Assembly (NCBI GenBank): GCA_041563315.1
Contig: JBFFNE010000025.1
Location: 1 to 34,644, forward strand
Length of the DNA: 34,644 nt
From: JBFEYJ01 sp041563315
GTDB taxonomy: Bacteria > Pseudomonadota > Gammaproteobacteria > Thiohalomonadales > Thiohalomonadaceae
Reading direction: 5' to 3'
A model generated the notes under the pieces. It saw nothing but the letters and a program-made list of their open reading frames with translations, ran no database searches and had not been told where the DNA came from. The position numbers were made by a program, and so were the translations under genes. Numbering within the stretch: position 1 is the first letter of the stretch; every line of letters begins with the position of its first letter. Positions 13,314-20,837 of this stretch are shown in pieces.

Positions 13314-14597
13314 TTAAAGGCTGGCCAGCACCCTGCCTGCGGCGGCAACGGTCGCTTCGATGTCCTCGTCGCTGTGGGCGGCAGAGACGAAGCCCGCTTC
13401 GAAGGCGGAGGGGGCCAGGTAGATCCCTTCGTTCAACATGCCATGGAAGAAGAGCTTGAAGCGATCCGTATTGCACTTCTCCACTGCCTGGCCGAAGGAG
13501 GTGATCTTCGCCTCCTCGGTGAAGAAGAGGCCGAACATGCCGCCGACGTGATTTTCACTCATCGGGATGTTGGCCTTTTTCGCTTCGGCCATGATGCCGT
13601 TGACCAGTTTCTCCACCTTGGCGCTGATCCCTTCGTAGAAGCCGGGTTGCTCAGCCAGCTTGAGTGTGGCCAGCCCGGCGGCCATCGCCACCGGATTGCC
13701 GGAGAGGGTACCGGCCTGATAGACCGGGCCGAGGGGGGAGATCTTTTCCATGATCTCGCGCTTGCCGCCGAAGGCGCCGACCGGCATGCCGCCGCCGACC
13801 ACCTTGCCTAGCGTGGTCATGTCGGGGCGGATGCCGTAGTGGGCCTGGGCACCGCCGAGGGCGACGCGGAAGCCGGTCATCACCTCGTCGAAGATGAGCA
13901 CGCTGCCGTACTCGTCGCACACCTCGCGCAGTCCCTCGAGGAAGCCGGGCACCGGCGGGATGCAGTTCATGTTGCCCGCCACCGGCTCGACGATGATGCA
14001 GGCGACCTGGCCGCCGATGTGGCTGAACGCCTCCTTCACCTTGTCGATGTCGTTGAACGGCAGGGTGACTGTGTGCTCGGCCAGCGCCGCTGGTACGCCG
14101 GGGGAGTTGGGCACGCCGAGGGTCAGGGCGCCGGAACCGGCCTTGACCAGTAGCGAGTCGGAGTGACCGTGGTAGCAGCCCTCGAACTTGACGATCTTGT
14201 CGCGCCCGGTGTAGCCACGGGCAAGACGGATGGCGCTCATGGTCGCCTCGGTGCCGGAACTGACCATGCGCACCATGTCCATCGAGGGCACCAGCTCACA
14301 CAGCATGTCTGCCATCACGGTCTCAAGCACAGTGGGGGCGCCGAAGGAGAGGCCGCTGGCCGCGGTCTCCTGGACGGCCTTGATCACGTCCGGGTGGGCG
14401 TGGCCGGCAACCATCGGCCCCCAGGAGGCGACGTAGTCGATGTATTTCTGATCAGATTCGGAGAAGGTGTAGGCGCCCTCGGCGCGCTTGAAGAAGATCG
14501 GCTCGCCGCCGACCCCCTTGAAAGCGCGCACCGGCGAGTTGACCCCGCCGGGGATGTGTTTCTGGGCGGCTTCAAAAAGTTCGTGTGAATGGGGCAT
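13314..14597 (-). CDS. hemL: glutamate-1-semialdehyde 2,1-aminomutase
   Basis: The 427-residue PLP enzyme of the C5 haem pathway converts glutamate-1-semialdehyde to 5-aminolevulinate in the cytoplasm. Lys265 in T-T-L-G-K-V-V-G-G-G-M-P forms the Schiff base at the same number as in E. coli. Other marks are H-I-P-G-G-V-N-S-P-V-R-A-F (14-26), S-S-G-T-E-A-T (113-119) and F-D-E-V-M-T-G-F-R (236-244). The start at 14597 (M-P-H-S-H) fits the family and has AAGGA eight bases upstream; an upstream extension is unlikely. The start lies 23 bases from inverted-repeat copy 2, whose arm and A-run sit just before the ribosome binding site. It works in the same pathway as hemJ at 26516. Confidence 0.96.
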   Translation of the reverse strand: MPHSHELFEAAQKHIPGGVNSPVRAFKGVGGEPIFFKRAEGAYTFSESDQKYIDYVASWGPMVAGHAHPDVIKAVQETAASGLSFGAPTVLETVMADMLCELVPSMDMVRMVSSGTEATMSAIRLARGYTGRDKIVKFEGCYHGHSDSLLVKAGSGALTLGVPNSPGVPAALAEHTVTLPFNDIDKVKEAFSHIGGQVACIIVEPVAGNMNCIPPVPGFLEGLREVCDEYGSVLIFDEVMTGFRVALGGAQAHYGIRPDMTTLGKVVGGGMPVGAFGGKREIMEKISPLGPVYQAGTLSGNPVAMAAGLATLKLAEQPGFYEGISAKVEKLVNGIMAEAKKANIPMSENHVGGMFGLFFTEEAKITSFGQAVEKCNTDRFKLFFHGMLNEGIYLAPSAFEAGFVSAAHSDEDIEATVAAAGRVLASL

Positions 14598-14620
14598 GGT
14601 TATTGTCCTTGCAAAAAAAA

Positions 14621-14737
14621 TTTTCAACGCAAAGGCGCAAAGAAAAACAGTCTAATACTGTTCAGTCACAGTTATGCTGAATAGCGGAACCATCACATTG
14701 TTGTTACTTGAGGTTCCTTTGCGACCTTTGCGTCAGA
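14621..14737. repeat. inverted-repeat element, copy 2 (CGCAAAG-rich arms)
   Basis: The left arm is at 14621-14642 (TTTTCAACGCAAAGGCGCAAAG) shortened to its core CGCAAAGGCGCAAAG. The right arm at 14711-14735 is its reverse complement with small differences (CCTTTGCGACCTTTGCG). The interior is about 70 bases and AT-rich, unlike the other copies. A run of eight A (14613-14620) adjoins the left arm on the hemL side. The right arm ends about 8 bases from the thiE stop, so the element fills the whole thiE-hemL gap. Confidence 0.78.
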
Positions 14738-14744
14738 GCTTTTG

Positions 14745-15368
14745 TTATTCAAATAATCTGCTGAATTTTTCGGCGGCGCCGAGGACATCGGCCTGACCGA
14801 AGAGCTCGGTGATCACGGCGAGCATGTCGGCGCCGGCTTCCACCAGCTGTGCGCCATTGTCGGTGGTGATGCCGCCGATCGCAACCACCGGGATGCTCAG
14901 TTGCTGTTTCGCCTGGCGCAGCAGTTCAGCCTCGGCCTTGACTGCACTGGGCTTGGTGCGTGAGGGGAAGAAGCTGCCGAAGGCGATGTAATCGGCACCG
15001 GCCTTCTCTGCGGCGAGGGCACAAGCGAGATCGTTATAGCAGGAGACACCGATGATCGCGTTGGGCCCGAGTTTGGCTCGCGCCGATGCGATGTCGGCAT
15101 CGCCCTTACCCAAGTGCACTCCCCTTGCCATGACCTGGGCGGCCAGCTCCACATCGTCATTGATGATCAGCGGCACTCCCAGTGGGCGGCACATGTTGCT
15201 CAGGTCGGAGGCCTCCCACTGGCGGCGCATCGGATCGTCGCCCTTGTCGCGGTACTGGATCATCACGGCGCCGCCCTGGATGGCCAATGCCACGGCCTCT
15301 ACCATGCGCTCGGGTGACAGTAGTTTGCTGTCGGTGATGGCGTAAAGGCCGCGCGGCAGTTTATTCAT
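14745..15368 (-). CDS. thiE: thiamine phosphate synthase
   Basis: The 207-residue TIM-barrel enzyme joins hydroxymethylpyrimidine pyrophosphate and thiazole phosphate to give thiamine monophosphate. Visible marks are G-L-Y-A-I-T-D at the first strand, I-Q-Y-R-D-K-G for pyrophosphate contact, I-I-N-D-D-V-E-L-A, G-V-H-L-G-K-G-D, G-V-S-C-Y, F-G-S-F-F-P-S-R-T-K and A-I-G-G-I-T. Three ATG codons stand in a row (15374, 15371, 15368); the third has the best distance (6 bases) to GAGGA, so I chose it. The stop of thiD lies within this ATG cluster, so the pair is translationally coupled and supplies consecutive substrates of one pathway. Confidence 0.95.
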   Translation of the reverse strand: MNKLPRGLYAITDSKLLSPERMVEAVALAIQGGAVMIQYRDKGDDPMRRQWEASDLSNMCRPLGVPLIINDDVELAAQVMARGVHLGKGDADIASARAKLGPNAIIGVSCYNDLACALAAEKAGADYIAFGSFFPSRTKPSAVKAEAELLRQAKQQLSIPVVAIGGITTDNGAQLVEAGADMLAVITELFGQADVLGAAEKFSRLFE

Positions 15369-15370
15369 CA

Positions 15371-16171
15371 TCATTCCTCATCACTTCTTGCCCAGAACAG
15401 GCGGTTGGGGTGGTACTGACCCATGCCGATACGGTAGCCGTTTTTCAGTGCCTCCCAGGTATACTCCTGCGCCTCGTGGATCGCGGTGAAGGGTTCCAGA
15501 CCCTGGGCCAGCAGGCCGGCGATTGCGGAGGAGAGGGTGCACCCTGAACCGTGGTAACTGTGCGGCAGACGTTCCCAGGAGAAGGTCTCCAGCAGGCGGT
15601 GATTGCCGTAGAGGCGGTTGTCGACGGTGTCGCTGTTTTCGTGGGTGCCGGTGATCAGCACCAGCTCGCAGTCGTTGTCGAGCAGCTCCTGCGCGCAGGC
15701 ATCGAGGGTGTCCGCCTCGTGCGCCAGGGTGCGTGCTTCCTCGCTGTTGGGGGTGAGCACGGTGGTGTAGGGAAATAGCAGTTCGCGCATGGCGACATGC
15801 ATCTCGTCACTGGCCAGTCGGCTGCCACCACCTGCGCGCAAGATGGGGTCACACACCACCGGGATGTCCGGATAGTCATGCAGCAGGGTGTGGATCACCT
15901 CAATGTTTTCCAGTGTGCCGAGCAGTCCGATCTTGATCGCCGCGACCGGCATGTCTTCGAGAATGGCGCGGGCCTGCTCGATGACCACGGTGGCATCGAC
16001 CGGCTCGAGACGCATCACGTTAAGCGTGTCCTGCACCGTGAGTGCAGTGATCACCGGCGCGGCGTGCGCCCCCATGCTGGCGATGGCTTCGATGTCGGCC
16101 TGGATGCCCGCGCCGCCGGTCGGGTCGTTACCGGCCAGCGTCATCACCACCGGGATTTTGTATTGGTTCAT
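15371..16171 (-). CDS. thiD: hydroxymethylpyrimidine/phosphomethylpyrimidine kinase
   Basis: The 266-residue ribokinase-fold enzyme phosphorylates hydroxymethylpyrimidine twice to give the pyrimidine substrate of ThiE. Family marks are L-A-G-N-D-P-T-G-G-A-G-I-Q-A-D near the N-terminus, D-P-I-L-R-A-G-G-G-S-R-L (the family's D-P-V-M family motif), L-T-P-N-S-E-E-A, and the anion hole and catalytic Cys region H-G-S-G-C-T-L-S-S-A-I-A. The start is placed at 16171 (M-N-Q-Y-K-I-P-V-V) because it fits the family; an in-frame Met 13 codons upstream would put repeat DNA into the protein. Inverted-repeat copy 3 begins 20 bases upstream. Confidence 0.94.
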   Translation of the reverse strand: MNQYKIPVVMTLAGNDPTGGAGIQADIEAIASMGAHAAPVITALTVQDTLNVMRLEPVDATVVIEQARAILEDMPVAAIKIGLLGTLENIEVIHTLLHDYPDIPVVCDPILRAGGGSRLASDEMHVAMRELLFPYTTVLTPNSEEARTLAHEADTLDACAQELLDNDCELVLITGTHENSDTVDNRLYGNHRLLETFSWERLPHSYHGSGCTLSSAIAGLLAQGLEPFTAIHEAQEYTWEALKNGYRIGMGQYHPNRLFWARSDEE

Positions 16172-16191
16172 GGTTGTCTCGATAAAAAATG

Positions 16192-16367
16192 TTTCACCGC
16201 AAAGGCGCAAAGAGGGTGTATGCGTTTCCTCTCCGGTTTGCCGCGCGCTGTGTATAGATTTTAGTTGTTAAGTTTTCCGCCATCTGCATTTCCGGTTTGT
16301 ATAGTGGTCACCTGTAGCACCTTTCCCTGATTCGTCACTGTTTCCTTTGCGTCTTTGCGTTAGGTGT
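16192..16367. repeat. inverted-repeat element, copy 3 (CGCAAAG-rich arms)
   Basis: The left arm at 16192-16213 carries TTTCACCGCAAAGGCGCAAA and the right arm at 16341-16366 carries CCTTTGCGTCTTTGCG followed by TTAGGTG. The interior of about 125 bases differs from copies 1 and 2. A run of six A (16184-16189) lies beside the left arm toward thiD. The element fills the gap between thiD and the aldolase gene, both on the minus strand. Confidence 0.78.
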
Positions 16368-16368
16368 T

Positions 16369-16929
16369 TTAATCAATCATCCCCGCCTGGAGCGCTAGAA
16401 AGGCGGTTTTGGCGGAGAGTTCCAGGGAGCAGGTCCATTTATAGGCCAGGTTGATCGTTTTGGCCTGGGCATACACGCCGTGGCCACGGACCACCATGAC
16501 CGGGTGTTCAGCCAGCACTTCGGAGACTTTTTCCGCGGACTCGACCAGATAGCGATCGTAAGGAATGGTTATCACCGGGATGCGGTCGAAATAGTACTGC
16601 CCTTCGAAGTCGGGCGGGATGAAGTCTTTCCCGTTCATGGTCATCGCTACGGTATAGGGGCCATGGCTGTGGAGCACTGTGCGCGCTGCTGAGTTGTGCT
16701 GATAGACCATGAGGTGCAGTCGCGCATCAAGCGAGGCTCCTTCACCGAGGGTGCCATCAAGCTGGCAGCGCACTAGGCGGTCAGGGGTGAGCAGATCGGC
16801 GCAGGCCCCGCTGGGGGTGACCCACATGTCCTCCTCGACCCGCACCGAGGCGTTGCCGCTGTGGGAGTCGTTGTTGCCGTATTGGCGCAGCCACCGGTAG
16901 TGGCGGGTCAGGTCTTCGCGTGGGTCCAT
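16369..16929 (-). CDS. class II aldolase/adducin family protein
   Basis: The 186-residue zinc-dependent aldolase-fold protein is related to L-fuculose-phosphate aldolase and methylthioribulose-phosphate dehydratase. Zinc ligands are visible as His87 and His89 in L-H-S-H-G-P and His150 in R-G-H-G-V. Phosphate-binding motifs are S-G-N-A-S (24-28) and T-P-S-G (38-41). In L-fuculose-phosphate aldolase the catalytic Glu lies in an S-S-E-x-x-x-H stretch; the matching segment here is S-L-D-A-R-L-H (66-72), so Asp68 stands in its place. It is shorter than FucA (about 215). The substrate cannot be told. It is the first gene of a minus-strand series with thiD, thiE and hemL, but a thiamine role is not implied by that alone. 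Confidence 0.82.
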   Translation of the reverse strand: MDPREDLTRHYRWLRQYGNNDSHSGNASVRVEEDMWVTPSGACADLLTPDRLVRCQLDGTLGEGASLDARLHLMVYQHNSAARTVLHSHGPYTVAMTMNGKDFIPPDFEGQYYFDRIPVITIPYDRYLVESAEKVSEVLAEHPVMVVRGHGVYAQAKTINLAYKWTCSLELSAKTAFLALQAGMID

Positions 16930-17208
16930 CTGTGTTCTCTTTACCTAAGTATCCGAGGAAAGCGGTGTGTGAATGTTACCCGATTCAGGGAGATATTTCT
17001 GGCAGCATTGTAGCGAGAACTTCAGAACAATGGAGGGGGCTGGTTCGACCTGCTGCCTGATAGCTTGTATTGCCCTGTAGCATCGCCATCTACACCTGAA
17101 AAGTTAGCGCCGTGGTAAACAGTTATTGAGTGCTCCATCACTCTGATTACTGCTGTGGTGTTATTATCGAAACAGCCCGCTCTCACTGCTCACTATCAAG
17201 CGATAAAT

Positions 17209-17979
17209 ATGGACACCGAACAATTACTACACGAACTATGGGATGGCATGAGTCAATTTGGCGCATCTCGCACGGATGAGGCGCTGGATTATGTTCTGGC
17301 ATCGCTCTCCCGCCTTATCGATGCCCAGTACGCCTTCTGGGTGGGTGGAGTGCGGATGTCTAACGCCTTTGAGAATGACCCGATAAATGGCTGGCGACTG
17401 GCGGCGGTACACCATCTGCAGAATACGCCTGAGAGTCAGGCGACCTACAAGGAGCATCTGCGCCGGATGAAGCAAGGGGATATCGATCACAGCTTCGTGG
17501 CCAATTTGCGCACCGCTGGAGATTACCGCGTTAACATTAATAGCCAAATCATGCCCAGGTCCTGGTTCGAGTCTGAGTTCTATCAAGCTATGTATGCCGC
17601 TCAGGGCAAGCAGGATGTGATTTTTGTGGCCGTTCCCCTGGGTGAGGATGTCGAGTCATGGTTTGGTTTCTACCGCATCAACCATGCCCGACCGCATTTT
17701 GGTGATAAAGAAAAACAGCAGCTCTTTACCGCTGTTCGTTCCATGAAGTGGTTTCATCAACAGGTGGCGCTCAGTCACGGCATCCTGCTGGCAGACAAGC
17801 CACTCACCCAACTCGAACGACAGGTACTTAATGAAATATTAACGGGGAAATCGGCAAAGGAAATTGCAACAACCCTAACGTTAACCACTGCCACAGTCAG
17901 TACCTATACCAAGCGCCTGTGCCATAAATTCAACGTTCACGGACGCCCGCAGCTCACCGCACTCTGGCTGGGCAGTTAG
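17209..17979 (+). CDS. LuxR-type HTH transcriptional regulator
   Basis: 256 residues from ATG 17209; GTG codons at 17155-17160 would add 18 residues but give no better ribosome binding site. The C-terminal 60 residues form a LuxR/FixJ helix-turn-helix (L-T-Q-L-E-R-Q-V-L-N-E-I-L-T-G-K-S-A-K-E-I-A-T-T-L shortened here to its core E-R-Q-V-L-N-E-I-L-T-G-K-S-A-K-E-I-A, then T-V-S-T-Y-T-K-R-L). The N-terminal 190 residues are a GAF-like sensor region with no receiver aspartate and no match I can see to an acyl-homoserine-lactone pocket. The ligand is unknown. It stands upstream of the two exported DUF1566 genes on the same strand, with a perfect palindrome between, so control of those genes is a reasonable guess. 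Confidence 0.8.
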   Translation: MDTEQLLHELWDGMSQFGASRTDEALDYVLASLSRLIDAQYAFWVGGVRMSNAFENDPINGWRLAAVHHLQNTPESQATYKEHLRRMKQGDIDHSFVANLRTAGDYRVNINSQIMPRSWFESEFYQAMYAAQGKQDVIFVAVPLGEDVESWFGFYRINHARPHFGDKEKQQLFTAVRSMKWFHQQVALSHGILLADKPLTQLERQVLNEILTGKSAKEIATTLTLTTATVSTYTKRLCHKFNVHGRPQLTALWLGS

Positions 17980-18074
17980 CGACACCAGGCGCTTTATGGC
18001 GCGCCACACCACCAACCGCCGCCTGACGTCATGGCATCTTGTTGCGGCCCGGCAACATGACAGCAACTAGCGCA

Positions 18075-18094
18075 TAGTCCCAATTCTGGGACTA
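18075..18094. promoter_or_regulatory. perfect 20-base palindrome, candidate operator for the LuxR-type regulator
   Basis: TAGTCCCA (18075-18082) and TGGGACTA (18087-18094) are exact reverse complements around ATTC. The site is about 120 bases before the first DUF1566 gene and about 95 bases after the regulator gene. LuxR-type proteins bind palindromes of about this size. No T-run follows, so it is not a terminator. The rest of the 238-base gap contains no clear gene. Confidence 0.5.
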
Positions 18095-18217
18095 CCAATC
18101 CTCCGGCTTGTAATTGACAATCCCCACATAAAATCGAGGCGAGCGCCTGGCTCCTTCCGGGCAAGGCTCCGGGGGTGCACAGCACGGCCGTTTGTGAATC
18201 AACCACGGAGTTATCCC

Positions 18218-19075
18218 ATGACTACACCCCGGTTACTGTTAGGCCCCCTGCTGGCCACGGTGATTGTCACCCCGCTACACGCCGCCTTTCTCCCCGATAC
18301 CGGCCAGACCCTCTGCGATGATGGCAGCCACACCCTGGTTGCCTGTAGCGATGCCAACACCGGCGATGGCAGTTCCATGCCAGGCCAGGATGGCCGCTAC
18401 GGCCGTGACCCGGCCGCGGCCGCGGGCCGGGTGACCAAGGTGGGCGGTGGTGCAGCCGGTCTGGACTACATAAAGATGTCAAATAGTGGCGCCTACCTGC
18501 CGGCATCGGCCCCCCTTGGGGCGGGTCCAGATGACTGGGGTTGCAATATCGATTTGTTCACCGGGCTGGAATGGGAGGTGAAGGCTAGCGATGCCGGCCT
18601 GAGAGATGTCAACTGGGTGTATACCTGGTACGACAGCAATCCCGCCACCAACGGGGGGGTGGCGGGTGTGCCTGATAGTGGTATCGGTGTGGGCAGTGAC
18701 GCCTGCTTTGACCCGGCACGTTGTGATACTGAAAAGTATGTGGCCGATGTAAATGCGGCAGGGCTCTGTGGCAAGAGCGACTGGCGCCTCCCTTCAAAGC
18801 GTGAACTGGAGAGCCTGCTCTACTTTGGGGGTGGAAACGCGTTTAATCGACATATCGATCCCGATTATTTTCCCACCCTGTCGAATTTTGGTGACAAGCC
18901 AACCTTCTCGGCTTCAACCGTAAGCCATTCAAAATTGGATTATTACTCTACCATCAGTTCTGTTACAGGGAGCAAAGCATGGCAAGTTACCTTTGCGGCC
19001 GGCGCGGCGCTGACAGTGGAAAAAATAAGTAGCGAAATGGGCGGTGTGATGTTGGTACGCGGCGCGCCATTCTGA
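18218..19075 (+). CDS. exported DUF1566 domain protein
   Basis: 285 residues from ATG 18218, which has GGAG seven bases upstream; an in-frame GTG at 18194 is rejected because it would place the signal peptide internally. Residues 1-22 are a signal peptide ending T-P-L-H-A-A. The mature protein has the DUF1566 (Lcl C-terminal) pattern: G-L-E-W-E-V-K, a W-x-x-T-W-Y stretch, C-G-K-S-D-W-R-L-P-S-K-R-E-L-E-S-L-L, and the ending G-G-V-M-L-V-R-G. This fold resembles the formylglycine-generating enzyme and C-type lectin group and is presumed to bind surface ligands. Several cysteines suggest disulfides in an extracytoplasmic setting. It is followed by a second, larger DUF1566 gene after 90 bases. Confidence 0.8.
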   Translation: MTTPRLLLGPLLATVIVTPLHAAFLPDTGQTLCDDGSHTLVACSDANTGDGSSMPGQDGRYGRDPAAAAGRVTKVGGGAAGLDYIKMSNSGAYLPASAPLGAGPDDWGCNIDLFTGLEWEVKASDAGLRDVNWVYTWYDSNPATNGGVAGVPDSGIGVGSDACFDPARCDTEKYVADVNAAGLCGKSDWRLPSKRELESLLYFGGGNAFNRHIDPDYFPTLSNFGDKPTFSASTVSHSKLDYYSTISSVTGSKAWQVTFAAGAALTVEKISSEMGGVMLVRGAPF

Positions 19076-19165
19076 TGATGAGGCCAGTGTCGCGGAGCGT
19101 CTATAAAGAGCGCGCTATAGAGCACGGTATAGCCTGTGCCGCTGTTTAAAAAAATTGAGGGATAA

Positions 19166-20710
19166 ATGATGAATACGCATGATAAAAAGGGCGTAATGCG
19201 GGGCTGGGGTGCTGGTACCATTCTTGTGCTTGGGTTAGCTATGGTGATAGAGGCGCAGGCCGTCTGCAGCGCGGGGGGCGCCCTGGGTTCTGTCGTTGAA
19301 AGTACCCCCACGGCCGATTTCTCCGTTCACGGTGATGGCACCGTCACCCACCTGAAGACAGGGTTGATGTGGAAGCAGTGCATCGAGGGTGTGAGTGGGG
19401 GCGACTGTACCATCGGTGAGGCAACGGTCGTGGGCTGGAGCGACGCACTCTCGGCGGCAAGTCTCAGCCGTACTGCCGGTTACAGTGACTGGCGCATGCC
19501 AAACTTTAAGGAAATGCTCTCGATTTATGAGACCTGTGGCAGTTGGCCGAGCATTAACCTGGATGTTTTCCCCAACTTTCCGCCCAACCTGGTCCTTTGG
19601 TCATCAACAAGTTCGTTGGATGTGTGGCAGGTGGCAAATTCTGCGAAAGTAGTAGAGATTAACGACTATGAGTCGTCGGTCGAGAGCAAGGGCGACCTTA
19701 GACTTTTCATGCTTGCAGAAGGTGTTGATTATTTTTTTGATGTTTTGCTCCCTCTAGCGTTCTTAAATGAACTGGATAAGGATAAGGTTGCCAGCGCTTC
19801 ACTACTGGTTCGTGGTGGACACGTCGTCTGGGCCGATTTTGATGAACTGGTGCCGCGGCTTGCCGGGGTGGGGGTTACGGGTACAGGTGTTACCAGTGAA
19901 ACGCTGAGTGCACTCTCTCACGTCAGTGCCACCGGTTACTGGATAGTGGTGGCGCAGGGCAGTGCGGCGCCGACCTCGCTTCAGGTCAAGGCCGGGGGGG
20001 ATTATAGTGTCGCTCTGGCAACGGTTGGCGTGGTTGCCGCAGGCAACGGTGATATGGTTGAGCTGACCGACACCACCTTTAGCGTAACGGGGCTGACGGC
20101 CGGTACCGGATATGACCTCTACCTGGTCGGCTACAGTGTCAACAACGATGGACTGGGCTACACTCCCAGCAAGATTAGCTTTATCACCGATGTCGATAGC
20201 GATGGTGATGGAGTGGGCGACCGTACCGACCTCTTTCCCGCCGATCCCGCGCGTGCCGTGAGCTGCCTCGCCGGCAGCTATGGTGCCTATAGCTGCGTGG
20301 CCGCTGCACCGGGGTATTATGTCCCCGTTGCCGATGCCCTGGTACAAACCGCCTGTGCCGCAGGCAGCTATACCGATGTGACGGGATCGGCGAGCTGTAC
20401 ACCGGCCCCGCAAGGAAGCTATGTCGATACAATCGGGGCGGCAGCGGCTGCGAGTTGTCCAACTGGTGATTCGACCGTCACTGTGGCCTCAAGTAGCAGC
20501 ACGGATTGCCTGCTGGATACCGACCTGGATGGTAATCCGGATACCGTAGATACCGATGATGACGGCGATGGTGTGCTGGATGCAGACGATGCCTTCCCGC
20601 TGGATGCCACCCGAAGCAGTGCGGCGAGTAGTGGTGGCGGTGCCTTTAGCCCCTTCCTTCTTTTCACCCTGCTAGGCTCGCAGTTGCTGTTCCGCCGTCG
20701 TAGGGGATGA
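19166..20710 (+). CDS. exported DUF1566 protein with calcium-type repeats and a C-terminal sorting-like tail
   Basis: 514 residues; either of two adjacent ATG codons (19166, 19169) fits the upstream GAGGG. The signal peptide is about residues 1-32. A DUF1566 domain occupies about 50-218 (G-L-M-W-K-Q-C at 66-72, S-D-W-R-M-P at 107-112, S-A-S-L-L-V-R-G-G at 210-218). An immunoglobulin- or fibronectin-like stretch covers about 235-340. Thrombospondin type 3-like Asp-rich repeats occur at 342-360 and 451-480 (D-S-D-G-D-G-V-G-D, D-D-D-G-D-G-V-L-D). Between them is a Cys-rich region with G-S-Y repeats. The end is S-S-G-G-G, a hydrophobic helix (494-509) and R-R-R-R, the layout of GlyGly-CTERM type sorting tails. 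It is probably surface-exposed and calcium-stabilised; the ligand is unknown. Confidence 0.8.
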   Translation: MMNTHDKKGVMRGWGAGTILVLGLAMVIEAQAVCSAGGALGSVVESTPTADFSVHGDGTVTHLKTGLMWKQCIEGVSGGDCTIGEATVVGWSDALSAASLSRTAGYSDWRMPNFKEMLSIYETCGSWPSINLDVFPNFPPNLVLWSSTSSLDVWQVANSAKVVEINDYESSVESKGDLRLFMLAEGVDYFFDVLLPLAFLNELDKDKVASASLLVRGGHVVWADFDELVPRLAGVGVTGTGVTSETLSALSHVSATGYWIVVAQGSAAPTSLQVKAGGDYSVALATVGVVAAGNGDMVELTDTTFSVTGLTAGTGYDLYLVGYSVNNDGLGYTPSKISFITDVDSDGDGVGDRTDLFPADPARAVSCLAGSYGAYSCVAAAPGYYVPVADALVQTACAAGSYTDVTGSASCTPAPQGSYVDTIGAAAAASCPTGDSTVTVASSSSTDCLLDTDLDGNPDTVDTDDDGDGVLDADDAFPLDATRSSAASSGGGAFSPFLLFTLLGSQLLFRRRRG

Positions 20711-20738
20711 GTCAGGATACCCGTTGATGTAACCAGAG

Positions 20739-20765
20739 AAAGCGGCCCACGGGCCGCTTTTTTTT
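20739..20765 (+). terminator. intrinsic terminator after the second DUF1566 gene
   Basis: A ten-pair stem AAAGCGGCCC (20739-20748) and GGGCCGCTTT (20751-20760) with a two-base loop is followed by five more T. It lies 28 bases after the stop and closes the DUF1566 unit. The remaining 72 bases to the znuB stop hold nothing I can identify. Confidence 0.85.
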
Positions 20766-20837
20766 GAGGGGACTGTGGCTGCGTTGTTCGCGGTGAGGCC
20801 GATGGGTGGTAGTGCCTTAGGGGCGCCTCTGGCGCGA

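Noticed and set aside
18218..20710. DUF1566 proteins as targets of a diversity-generating retroelement
   Set aside because: No reverse transcriptase, no accessory gene and no template/variable repeat pair were seen nearby.
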